Assembly (NCBI GenBank): GCA_029961685.1
Contig: JARWKL010000012.1
Location: 12,617,955 to 12,681,954, forward strand
Source of the DNA: Aristolochia californica
Lineage: Eukaryota; Streptophyta; Magnoliopsida; Piperales; Aristolochiaceae
DNA length: 64,000 nt
Direction: 5' to 3'
The notes beneath the pieces were generated by a model. It worked only from the letters and a program-made list of their open reading frames with translations, had not been told where the DNA came from and did no database searches. Below are positions 50,269-62,200 of this stretch, piece by piece (the first letter of the stretch is position 1; the number at the start of each line of letters is the position of its first letter). The position numbers and the translations under genes are program-made.

Positions 50269-53200
50269 GTTTCAAGCATGCATATCCATTTTTAAAACAC
50301 GTGTAAAAGAAATCTCTTTCTTGTAAAATTCCATGCAATTAGGGTTGAACTAGTGCAATTTCCCAAACTTGGAAAAGAAAACATTTGTGTTCATTTGTGG
50401 TGTGTGAATAAATTTTTCTATACTTACATTTGTTATTGTTTTAATTTTTTTTCACACATAAACTCTAAAATTTTCACTTTGTTGTGATCTAATTTGCCTT
50501 TTTTTTGTTTACGGGAAGAAGGGAGAGCGAAAACTCAAAGTTTTGTTTTAAAAAAAAGTGCACATCTAAAATGGAGATGCACAATGCACAAATGTAGGGA
50601 GAGATACTTCCAAAGAGTTTTTGTAATTTTTAGGGTTTGTAAGGTCTTTTTAGTTTTTATATCTCAGGTTTTGCAATCGTCGAGAAAACGGGGAGGCGGG
50701 GTATTTTTAACTGACTGTTGACTCCCAATCCGTATGTCATTTGTTACAAAAATATAGCCCGTTACTCATGATAAATCACATTACAATCATCTATGATTGT
50801 TAGGTCAGCTTTTTTAAAACTGGCAAAATAATGGCCTGTTTGACTCGGGTAAATATCCCGCCGCACGTTCACTTCAGAATTTAACGAGTGTTTGTTATTC
50901 TCATTAAAAGCTTTGGATCCATAGGTCATTTGCATCTTTAACATGTTTCAAGTATGCATATCCATTTTTAAAACACGTGTAGAAGAATTCTCTTTCTTGT
51001 AAAATTTCAAGCTATTAGGGTTGAACTAGTGGAATTTCCGAAACTTGGATAACAAAAATTTTGTGTTCAATTGTGGTGTGTGAATAAATTTTCATTAATT
51101 ACATTTGTTAATGTTTTAATTTTTTTCCATACATAAACTCTAAAATTTACATTTTGTTGTGATCTATTTACCTTTTTTTGTTTACAGCATGAAGGGAGAA
51201 CGAAAACTCAAAGTTTTGATTTAATAAAAAAGTATAGATCTAAAATGGAGATGCACAATGCCCTAATATGGAGAGATATAATTTCAAAGAGTGTCTATGA
51301 TTTTTAAGGATTGTGAGCTATTTTCAGTTTTTAATTCTTAGGTTTTGCAATCGTCGGGAAATGGGGGCAGCGGGGAATTTTTAATTGAGAGTTGACTCCC
51401 AATCCCTATGTCATTTCTTACAATAATATATAGCCTGTTACGAATGAAAATTCACTTTAGAATCATCTACGATTGTTAGGTCAGCTTTTTTCAAACGGGC
51501 AAAATAATGGCTTGTTTGACTCGGGTAAATATCCCACCGCACGTTCACTAGAGAATTTAATGAGCGTATGTTATTCTCTATAAAAGCTTTGGATCCATAG
51601 GTCATTTGCATCTTTAACATGTTTCAAGCTTGCATATCTATTTTTAAAACACGTGTAGATGAATTCTCTTTCTTGTAAAATCTCAAGCTATTAGGGTTGA
51701 ACTAGTGGAATTTCCCAAACTTGGATAACAAAAATTTTGTGTTCAATTGTGGTGTGTGAATAAATTTTTATTAATAAAATTTGTTAATTTTTTAATTTTT
51801 TTCCATACATAAACAGTAAAATTTACATTTTGTTGTGATCTATTTACCTTTTTTTGTTTACGGCATGAAGGGAGAACGACAACTCAAAGTTTTGATTTAA
51901 TAAAAAAGTGTACATCTAAAATGGAGATGCACAATGCCCAAATGTAGAGATATATAATTTCAAAGAGTGTCTGTGATTTTTAAGGATTGTGAGCTCTTTT
52001 CTGTTTTTAGTTCTCAGGTTTTTGCAATCGTCGGGAAAAGGGGGAGGAGAAGGATTTTTAATTGAGTGTTGACTCCCAATCCGTAAGTCATTTCTTACAA
52101 TAATATAGCCCATTACGAATGAAAAATCACTTTACAATCATCTATGATTGTTAGGTCAGCTTTTTTCAAATGGGCAAAATAATGGCTTGTTTGACTCAGG
52201 TAAATATCCCACCGCACGTTCACTAGATAATTTAATGAGCGTATGTTATTCCATTTAAAAGCTTTGGATCCATAGGTCATTTGCATCTTTAACATGCTTC
52301 AAGATTGCACATCCATTTTTAAAACACGTGTAGAAGAAATCTCTTTGTTGTAAAATTCCAAGCTATTAGGGTTGAACTAGTGGATTTTCCCGAACTTGGA
52401 TAACAAAAATTTTGTGTTAATTTTTGGTGTGTGAATAAATTTTTTTTACTTACATTTGTTATTGTTTTAAATTTTTTCCATACATAAACTCAAAAATTTT
52501 CATTTTGCTGTGATCTATTTGCCTTTTTTTGTTTACGGGATGAAGGGAGAGAGAAAACGCAAAATTTTGATTTAAGAAAAAAGTGTATATTTAAAATGGA
52601 GACTCACAGTGCACAATTGTAGAGAGAGATAATTGCAAAGAGTGTCTGTAATTTTTAGGGAATTTAAGCTCTTTTTAGTTTTTATATCTCAGGTTTTGCA
52701 ATCGTCGGGAAAAGGGGGAGGCGGGGTGCTTTTAACTGAGTATTGACACCCAATCCGTAAGTCATTTCTTACAAAAATATAGCCCGTTACGGATGATAAA
52801 TCACTTTACAATCATCTATGATTGGTAGGTAAGCTTTTTGTAAATGGTCAAAATAATGGCTAGTTTGATTCTGGTAAATATCCCACCGCACTTTCATTGA
52901 GAATTTAATGAGCGTTTGTTATTCTCTTTAAAATCTTTGGAACCATAGGTCATTTCCATCTTTAACATGTTTCAAGCATGCATATCCATTTTTAAAACAC
53001 ATGTAGAAGAAATCTCTTTCTTGTAAAATTCCATGCAATTAGGGTTGAACTAGTGCAATTTCCCAAACTTGGAAAAGAAAACATTTGTGTTCATTTGTGG
53101 TGTGTGAATAAATTTTCTATACTTACATTTGTTGTTGTTTTAATTTTTTCTCACACATAAACTCTAAAATTTTCATTTTGTTGTGATCTATTTGCCTTTT

Positions 53201-54987
53201 TTGGTTTACGGGACGAAGGGAGAGCGAAAATTCAAAGTTTTGATTTAAGAACAAAGTGTACATCTAAAATGGAGATGCACAATGCACAAATGTAGGGGGA
53301 GATAATTCCAAAGATTGTTTGTAATTTTTAGGGTTTGTAAGATCTTTTTAGTTTTTATATCTCAGGATTTGCAATCGTTGGGAAAACGGGGACGCGGGGT
53401 ATTTTTAATTGACTGTTGACTCCCAATCCGTATGTCATTTCATACCAAAATAGAGCCAGTTACTCATGATAAGTCACATTGCAATCATCTATGACTTTTA
53501 GGTCAGCTGTTTGCAAACGGGCAAATAATGGCTTGTTTGACTCGGGTAAATATTCCGCCGCACGTTCACTTCAGAATTTAATGCGTGTTTGTTATTCTCA
53601 TTAAATGCTTTGGATCCATAGGTCATTTGCATCTTTAACATGTTTCAAGCATGCATATCCATTTTTAAAACACGTGTAGAAGAATTATCTCTCTTGTAAA
53701 ATTTCAAGCTATTAGGGTTGAACTAGTGGAATTTCCCAAACTTGGATAACAAAAATTTTGTGTTCAATTGTGGTGTGTGAATAAATTTTCATTACTTACA
53801 TTTGTTAATGTTTTAATCTTTTTCCCATGCGTAAACTCTAAATTTTACATTTTGTTGTGATCTATTTACCTTTTTTGTTTACGACAGGATGGGAGAACGA
53901 AAACTCAAAGTTTTGATTTAATAAAAAAATGTACATCTAAAATGGAGATGCACAATGCCCAAATGTAGAGAGATATAATTCCAAAGAGTGTCTGTGATTT
54001 TTAAGGATTGTGAGCTCTTTTCAGTTTTTAGTTCTGAGGTTTTGCAATCGCCGGAAAAAGGGGGAGGTGGGGGGTTTTTAATTGAGTGTTGACTCCCAAG
54101 CCGTAAGTCATTTCTTACAATAATATAGCCCGTTACGAATGAAAAATCACTTTACAATCATCTATGATTGTTAGGTCATCTTTTTTCAAACGGGCAAAAT
54201 AATGGCTTGTTTGACTCGGGTAAATATCCCACCACACGTTCACTAGAGAATTTAATGAGCGTATGTTATTCTCTTTAAAAGCTTTGGATCCATAGGTCAT
54301 TTGCATCTTTAACATGTTTAAAGCTTGCACATCCATTTTTAAAACATGTGTAGAAAAAATCTGTTTCTTGTAAAATTCCAAGCTATTAGGGTTGAACTAG
54401 TGGAATTTCCCAAACTTGGATAACAAAATTTTTGTGTTAATTTTTGGTCTGTGAATAATTTTTTTAACTTACATTTGTTATTGTTTTAAATTTTTTCCAT
54501 ACATAAACTCAAAAATTTTCATTTTGCTGTGATCTATTTGCCTTTTTTTGTTTACGGGGTGAAGGGAGAGAGAAAACTCAAAGTTTTGATTTAAGAAAAA
54601 AATGTACATTTAAAATGGAGACACACAGTGCACAAATGTAGAGAGAGATAATTCCAAAGAGTGTCTATAATTTTTAGGGAATTTAAGCTCTTTTAAGTTT
54701 TTATATCTCAGGTTTTGCAATCGTCGGGAAAAGGGGGTGGCGGGGTATTTTTAACTGTGCGTTGACTCCCAATCCGTAAGTCATTTCTTACAAAAATATA
54801 GCCCGTTACGGATGATAAATCACTATACAATCATCTATGATTGTTAGGTAAGCTTTTTGTAAACGGGCAAAATAATGGCTAGTTTGATTCTGGTAAATAT
54901 CCCACCGCATGTTCATTGAGAATTTAATGAGCGTTTGTTATTCTCTTTAAAAGGTTTGGATCCATAGGTCATTTGCATCTTTAACAT
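50269..54987 (-). repeat. Heptameric HOR unit 1
   Basis: There are seven monomers, which read B-A-A-C-B-A-C with increasing coordinate (anchors 50,944 to 54,987). The sequence matches the next unit at a spacing of about 4,716 bp. Shared private forms include ATCTAATTTGCC near 50,488, AGTATAGATC near 51,231, GGGGGCAGCGGGG near 51,363, the AGGAGAAGG box near 52,046 and GAGTATTGAC near 52,737. The detailed match seems to begin near 50.42 kb. Confidence 0.85.
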
Positions 54988-57900
54988 GTTTCAAGCATGC
55001 ATATCCATTTTTAAAACACGTGTAGAACAAATCTCTTTCTTGTAAAATTCCATGCAATTAGGGTTGAACTAGTGGAACTTCCCAAACTTGGAAAACAAAA
55101 CTTTTGTGTTCATTTGTGGTGTGTGAATAAATTTTCTATACTTACATTTGTTATTGTTTTAATTATTTTTCACACATAAACTCTAAAATTTTCACTTTGT
55201 TGTGATCTAATTTGCCTTTTTTTTGTTTACGGGAAGAAGGGAGAGCGAAAACTCAAAGTTTTGTTTTAAGAAAAAAGTGTACATCTAAAATGGAGATGCA
55301 CAATGCACAAATGTAGGGAGAGATAATTCCAAAGAGTGTTTTTAATTTTTAGGGTTTGTAAGATCTTTTTAGTTTTTATATCTCAGGATTTGCAATCGTT
55401 GGGAAAACGGGGACGCGGGGTATTTTTAATTGACTGTTGACTCCCAATCCGTATGTCATTTCATACCAAAATAGAGCCAGTTACTCATGATAAGTCACAT
55501 TGCAATCATCTATGACTTTTAGGTCAGCTGTTTGCAAACGGGCAAATAATGGCTTGTTTGACTCGGGTAAATATCCCGCCGCACGTTCACTTCAGAATTT
55601 AATGCGTGTTCGTTATTCTCATTAAAAGCTTTGGATCCGTAGGTCATTTGCATCTTTAACATGTTTCAAGCATGCATATCCATTTTAAAAACATGTGTAG
55701 AAGAATTATCTCTCTTGTAAAATTTTAAGCTATTAGGGTTGAACTAGTGGAATTTCCCAAACTTGGATAACAAAAATTTTGTGTTCAATTGTGGTGTGTG
55801 AATAAATTTTCATTAATTACATTTGTTAATGTTTTAATTTTTTTCCATACATAAACTCTAAAATTTACATTTTGTTGTGATCTATTTACCTTTTTTTGCT
55901 TACAGCATGAAGGGAGAACGAAAACTCAAAGTTTTGATTTAATAAAAAAGTATAGATCTAAAATGGAGATGCACAATGCCCAAATGTGGAGAGATATAAT
56001 TTCAAAGAGTGTCTATGATTTTTAAGGATTGTGAGCTATTTTCAGTTTTTAGTTCTTAGGTTTTGCAATCGTCGGGAAATGGGGGCGGCGGGGGATTTTT
56101 AATTGAGTGTTGACTCCCAATCCCTATGTCATTTCTTACAATAATATAGCCTGTTACGAATGAAAAATCACTTTAGAATCATCTATGATTGTTAGGTCAG
56201 CTTTTTTCAAACGGGCAAAATAATGGCTTGTTTGACTCGGGTAAATATCCCACCGCACGTTCATTAGAGAATTTAATGAGCGTATGTTATTCTCTATAAA
56301 AGCTTTTGATCCATAGGTCATTTGCATCTTTAACATGTTTCAAGCTTGGATATCCATTTTTAAAACACGTGAGATGAATTCTCTTTCTTGTAAAATCTCA
56401 AGCTATTAGGGTTGAACTTGTGGAATTTCCCAAACTTGGATAACAAAAATTTTGTGTTCAATTGTGGTGTGTGAATAAATTTTTATTAATTACATTTGTT
56501 AATTTTTTAATTTTTTTCCATACATAAACACTATTATTTACATTTTGTTGTGATCTATTTACCTTTTTTTGTTTACGGCATGAAGGGAGAACGACAACTC
56601 AAAGTTTTGATTTAATAAAAAAGTGTACATCTAAAATGGAGATGCACAATGCCCAAATGTCGAGATATATAATTCCAAAGAGTGTCTGTGATTTTTAAGG
56701 ATTGTGAGCTCTTTTCTGTTTTTATTTCTCATGTTTTTCCAATCGTCGGGAAAAGGGGGAGGAAAAGGATTTTTAATTGAGTGTTGACTCCCAATCCGTA
56801 AGTCATTTCTTAGAATAATATAGCCCATTACGAATGAAAAATCACTTTACAATCATCTATGATTGTTAGGTCAGCTTTTTTCAAACGGGCAAAATAATGG
56901 CTTGTTTGACTCGGGTAAATATCCCACCGCACGTTCACTAGAGAATTTAATGAGCGTATGTTATTCCATTTAAAAGCTTTGGATCCATAGGTCATTTGCA
57001 TCTTTAACATGCTTCAAGCTTGCACATCTATTTTCAAAACACGTGTAGAAGAAATCTCTTTCTTGTAAAATTCCAAGCTATTAGGGTTGAACTAGTGGAT
57101 TTTCCGGAACTTGGATAACAAAAATTTTGTGTTAATTTTTGGTGTGTGAATAAATTTTTTTTACTTACATTTGTTATTGTTTTAAATTTTTTCCATACAT
57201 AAACTCAAAAATTTTCATTTTTCTGTGATCTATTTGCCTTTTTTTGTTTACGGGATGAAGGGAGAGAGAAAACTCAATGTTTTGATTTAAGAAAAAAGTG
57301 TATATTTAAAATGGAGACTCACAGTGCACAATTGTAGAGAGAGATAATTGCAAAGAGTGTCTGTAATTTTTAGGGAATTTAAGCTCTTTTTAGTTTTTAT
57401 ATCTCAGGTTTTGCAATCGTCGGGAAAAGGGGGAGGCGGGGTGCTTTTAACTGAGTATTGACTCCCAATCTGTAAGTTATTTCTTACAAAAATATAGCCC
57501 GTTACTGATGATAAATCACTTTACAATCATCTATGATTGGTAGTTAAGCTTTTTGTAAATGGCCAAAATAATGGCTAGTTTGATTCTGGTAAATATCCCA
57601 CCGCACGTTCATTGAGAATTTAATGAGCGTTTGTTATTCTCTTTAAAATCTTTGGATCCATAGGTCATTTCCATCTTTAACATGTTTCAAGCATGCATAT
57701 CCATTTTTAAAACACGTGTAAAAGAAATCTCTTTCTTGTAAAATTCCATGCAATTAGGGTTGAACTAGTGCAATTTCCCAAATTTGGAAAAGAAAACATT
57801 TGTGTTCATTTGTGGTGTGTGAATAAATTTTCTATACTTACATTTGTTGTTGTTTTAAATTTTTTTCACACATAAACTCTAAAATTTTCATTTTGTTGTG

Positions 57901-59702
57901 ATCTATTTGCCTTTTTTGGTTTACGGGACGAAGGGAGAGCGAAAATTCAAAGTTTTGATTTAAGAACAAAGTGTACATCTAAAATGGAGATGCACAATGC
58001 ACAAATGTAGGGGGAGATAATTCCAAAGATTGTTTGTAATTTTTAGGGTTTGTAAGATCTTTTTAGTTTTTATATCTCAGGATTTGCAATCGTTGGGAAA
58101 ACGGGGACGCGGGGTATTTTTAATTGACTGTTGACTCCCAATCCGTATGTCATTTCATACCAAAATAGAGCCAGTTACTCATGATAAGTCACATTGCAAT
58201 CATCTATGACTTTTAGGTCAGCTGTTTGCAAACGGGCAAATAATGGCTTGTTTGACTCGGGTAAATATCCCGCCGCACGTTCACTTCAGAATTTAATGCG
58301 TGTTCGTTATTCTCATTAAAAGCTTTGGATCCATAGGTCATTTGCATCTTTAACATGTTTCAAGCATGCATATCCATTTTAAAAACACGTGTAGAAGAAT
58401 TATCTCTCTTGTAAAATTTTAAGCTATTATGGTTGAACTAGTGGAATTTCCCAAACTTGGATAACAAAAATTTTTTGGTCAATTGTGGTGTGTGAATAAA
58501 TTTTCATTACTTACATTTGTTAATGTTTTAATTTTTTTTCCATACGTAAACTCTAAATTTTATATTTTGTTGTGATATATTTACCTTTTTTGTTTACGGC
58601 ATGATGGGAGAACGAAAACTCAAAGTTTTGATTTAATAAAAAAAAAGTACATCTAAAATGGAGATGCACAATGCCCAAATGTAGAGAGATATAATTCCAA
58701 AGAGTGTCTGTGATTTTTAAGGATTGTGAGCTCTTTTAAGTTTTTACTTCTGAGGTTTTGCAATCGTCGGGAAAAGGGGGAGGTGGGGGGTTTTTAATTG
58801 AGTGTTGACTCCCAAGCCGTAAGTCATTTCTTACAATAATATAGCCCGTTACGAATGAAAAATCACTTTACAATCATCTATGATTGTTAGGTCATCTTTT
58901 TTCAAACGGGCAAAATAATGGCTTGTTTCACTCGGGTAAATATCCCACCACACGTTCACTAGAGAATTTAATGAGCGTATGTTATTCTCTTTAAAATCTT
59001 TGGATCCATAGATCATTTGCATCTTTAACATGTTTCAAGCTTGCACATCCATTTTTAAAACATGTGTAGAAAAAATCTGTTTCTTGTAAAATTCCAAGCT
59101 ATTAGGGTTGAACTAGTGGAATTTCCCAAACTTGGATAACAAAATTTTTGTGTTAATTTTTGGTGTGTGAATAAATTTTTTTTACTTACATTTGTTATTG
59201 TTTTAAATTTTTTCCATACATAAACTCAAAAATGTTCATTTTGCTGTGATCTATTTGCCTTTTTTTGTTTACGGGGTGAAGGGAGAGAGAAAACTCAAAG
59301 TTTTGATTTAAGAAAAAAGTGTACATTTAAAATGGAGACACAGTGCACAAATGTAGAGAGAGATAATTCAAAAGAGTGTCTATAATTTTTAGGGAATTTA
59401 AGCTCTTTTTAGTTTTTATATCTCAGGTTTTACAATCGTCGGGAAAAGGGGGTGGCGGGGTATTTTTAACTGAGTGTTGACTCCCAATCCGTAAGTCATT
59501 TCTTACAAAAATATAGCCCGTTACGTATGATAAATCACTATACAATCATCTATGATTGTTAGGTAAGCTTTTTGTAAACGGGCAAAATAATGGCTAGTTT
59601 GATTCTGGTAAATATCCCACCGCATGTTCATTGAGAATTTAATGAGCATTTGTTATTCTCTTTAAAAGGTTTAGATCCATAGGTCATTTGCATCTTTAAC
59701 AT
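54988..59702 (-). repeat. Heptameric HOR unit 2
   Basis: Order is the same, B-A-A-C-B-A-C, with anchors 55,662 to 59,702. Offsets to unit 1 are 4,715-4,718 bp (51,620/56,336; 52,295/57,010; 54,315/59,031). The first B monomer departs from units 1 and 3 over about 350 bp (see the tract at 55,380-55,750). Confidence 0.85.
55380..55750 (-). other. Conversion-like tract in heptamer unit 2
   Basis: Within the first B monomer of unit 2 the private forms are CAGGATTTGCAATCGTTGGG, ATACCAAAATAGAGCCAG, GACTTTTAGGTCAGCTG and GAATTATCTCTCTTG. These are the forms of the other B monomers at 53,641 and 58,356, not those of the positional partners at 50,944 and 60,378 (CAGGTTTTGCAATCGTCGAG, TTACAAAAATATAGCCCG). 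By 55,809 the sequence is again like the positional partner (TTTCATTAATTACATTTG as at 51,091). Confidence 0.78.
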
Positions 59703-62200
59703 GTTTCAAGCATGCATATCCATTTTTAAAACACGTGTAGAACAAATCTCTTTCTTGTAAAATTCCATGCAATTAGGGTTGAACTAGTGGAACTTCCCAA
59801 ACATGGAAAACAAAACTTTTGTGTTCATTTGTGGTGTGTGAATAAATTTTCTATACTTACATTTGTTATTGTTTTAATTTTTTTTCACACATAAACTCTA
59901 AAATTTTCACTTTGTTGTGATCTAATTTGCCTTTTTTTTGTTTATGGGAAGAAGGGAGAGCGAAAACTCAAAGTTTTGTTTTAAGAAAAAAGTGTACATC
60001 TAAAATGGAGATGCACAATGCACAAATGTAGGGAGAGATAATTCCAAAGAGTGTTTGTAATTTTTAGGGTTTGTAAGATCTTTTTAGTTTTTATATTTCA
60101 GGTTTTGCAATCGTCGAGAAAACGGGGAGGCGGGGTATTTTTAACTGACTGTTGACTCCCAATCCGTATGTCATTTGTTACAAAAATATAGCCCGTTACT
60201 CATGATAAATCACATTACAATCATCTATGATTGTTAGGTCAGCTTTTTGAAAACTGGCAAAATAATGGCCTGTTTGACTCGGGTAAATATCCCGCCGCAC
60301 GTTCACTTCAGAATTTAACGAGTGTTTGTTATTCTCATTAAAAGCTTTGGATCCATAGGTCATTTTCATCTTTAACAAGTTTCAAGCATGCATATCCATT
60401 TTTAAAGCAGGTGTAGAAGAATTCTCTTTCTTGTAAAATTTCAAGCGATTAGGGTTGAACTAGTGGAATTTTCCAAACTTGGATAACAAAGATTTTGTGT
60501 TCAATTGTGGTGTGTGAATAAATTTGCATTACATACATTTGTTAATTTTTTAATTTTTTTCCATACATAAACTCTAAAATTTACATTTTGTTGTGATCTA
60601 TTTACCTTTTTTTGTTTACAGCATGAAGGGAGAACGAAAACTCAAAGTTTTGATTTAATAAAAAAGTATAGATCTAAAATGGAGATGCACAATGCCCAAA
60701 TGTGGAGAGATATAATTTCAAAGAGTGTCTATGATTTTTAAGGATTGTGAGCTATTTTCAGTTTTTAGTTCTTAGGTTTTGCAATCGTCGGGAAATGGGG
60801 GCGGCGGGGGATTTTTAATTGAGTGTTGACTCCCAATCCCTATGTCATTTCTTACTATAATATAGCCTGTTACGAATGAAAAATCACTTTAGAATCAACT
60901 ATGATTGTTAGGTCAGCTTTTTTCAAACGGGCAAAATAATGGCTTGTTTGACTCGGGTAAATATCCCACCGCACGTTCACTAGAGAATTGAATGAGCGTA
61001 TGTTATTCTCTATAAAAGCTTTGGATCCATAGGTCATTTGCATCTTTAACATGTTTCAAGCTTGCATATCCATTTTTAAAACACGTGTAGATGAATTCTC
61101 TTTCTTGTAAAATTTCAAGCTATTAGGGTTGAACTAGTGGAATTTCCCAAACTTGGATAACAAGGTGTGTGAATAAATTTTCATTAATTACATTTGTTAA
61201 TATTTTAATTTTTTTCCGTACATAAACTCTAAAATTTACATTTTGTTGTGATCTATTTACCTTTTTTTGTTTACGACATGAAGGGAGAACGACAACTCAA
61301 AGTTTTGATTTAATAAAAAATTGTACATCTAAAATGGAGATGCACAATGCCCAAATGTAGAGATATATAATTCCAAAGAGTGTCTGTGATTTTTAATGAT
61401 TGCGAGCTCTTTTCTGTTTTTAGTTCTCAGGTTTTTGCAATCGTCGGGAAAAGGGGGAGGAGAAGGATTTTTAATTGAGTGTTGACTCCCAATCCGTTAG
61501 TCATTTCTTACAATAATATAGCCCATTACGAATGAAAAATCACTTTACAATCATCTATGATTGTTAGGTCAGCTTTTTTCAAACGGGCAAAATAATGGCT
61601 TGTTTGACTCGGGTAAATATCCCACCGCACGTTCACTAGAGAATTTAATGAGCGTATGTTATTCCATTTAAAAGCTTTGGATCCATAGGTCATTTGCATC
61701 TTTAACATGCTTCAATCTTGCACATCCATTTTTAAAACACGTGTAGAAGAAATCTCTTTCTTGTAAAATTCCAAGCTATTAGGGTTGAACTAGTGGATTT
61801 TCCCGAACTTGGATAACAAAAATTTTGTGTTAATTTTTGGTGTGTGAATAAATTTTTTTTACTTACATTTGTTATTGTTTTAAATTTTTTCCATACATAA
61901 ACTCAAAAATTTTCATTTTGCTGTGATCTATTTGCCTTTTTTTGTTTACGGGATGAAGGGAGAGAGAAAACTCAAAGTTTTGATTTAAGAAAAAAGTGTA
62001 TATTTAAAATGGAGACTCACAGTGCACAATTGTAGAGAGAGATAATTGCAAAGAGTGTCTGTAATTTTTAGGGAATTTAAGCTCTTTTTAGTTTTTATAT
62101 CTCAGGTTTTGCAATCGTCGGGAAAAGGGGGAGGTGGGGTGTTTTTAACTGAGTATTGACTCCCAATCCGTAAGTCATTTCTTACAAAAATATAGCCCGT
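59703..62200 (-). repeat. Heptameric HOR unit 3, partial
   Basis: B 60,378, A 61,052 and A 61,708 match units 1 and 2 at 4,716 and 4,698 bp. The smaller offset is due to a small deletion near 61,163, where AACAAGGTGTGTGAATAAA lacks the AAAATTTTGTGTTCAATTG part. The match ends around 62.2 kb. The C monomer at 62,381 has GTAGGT-less private forms and different spacing words from 52,968 and 57,683. Confidence 0.78.
60355..60560 (-). other. Conversion-like tract shared with 63,035-63,240
   Basis: Private forms CATTTTCATCTTTAACAAG, TTTAAAGCAGGTG, CAAGCGATTAGGG, GAATTTTCCAAAC and TTTGCATTACATACATTTG appear in both places, 2,677 bp apart, and not in the positional heptamer partners at 50,944 and 55,662. 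After about 60,560 the sequence returns to the heptamer form (TTTACAGCATG near 60,616 as at 55,899). Confidence 0.75.
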
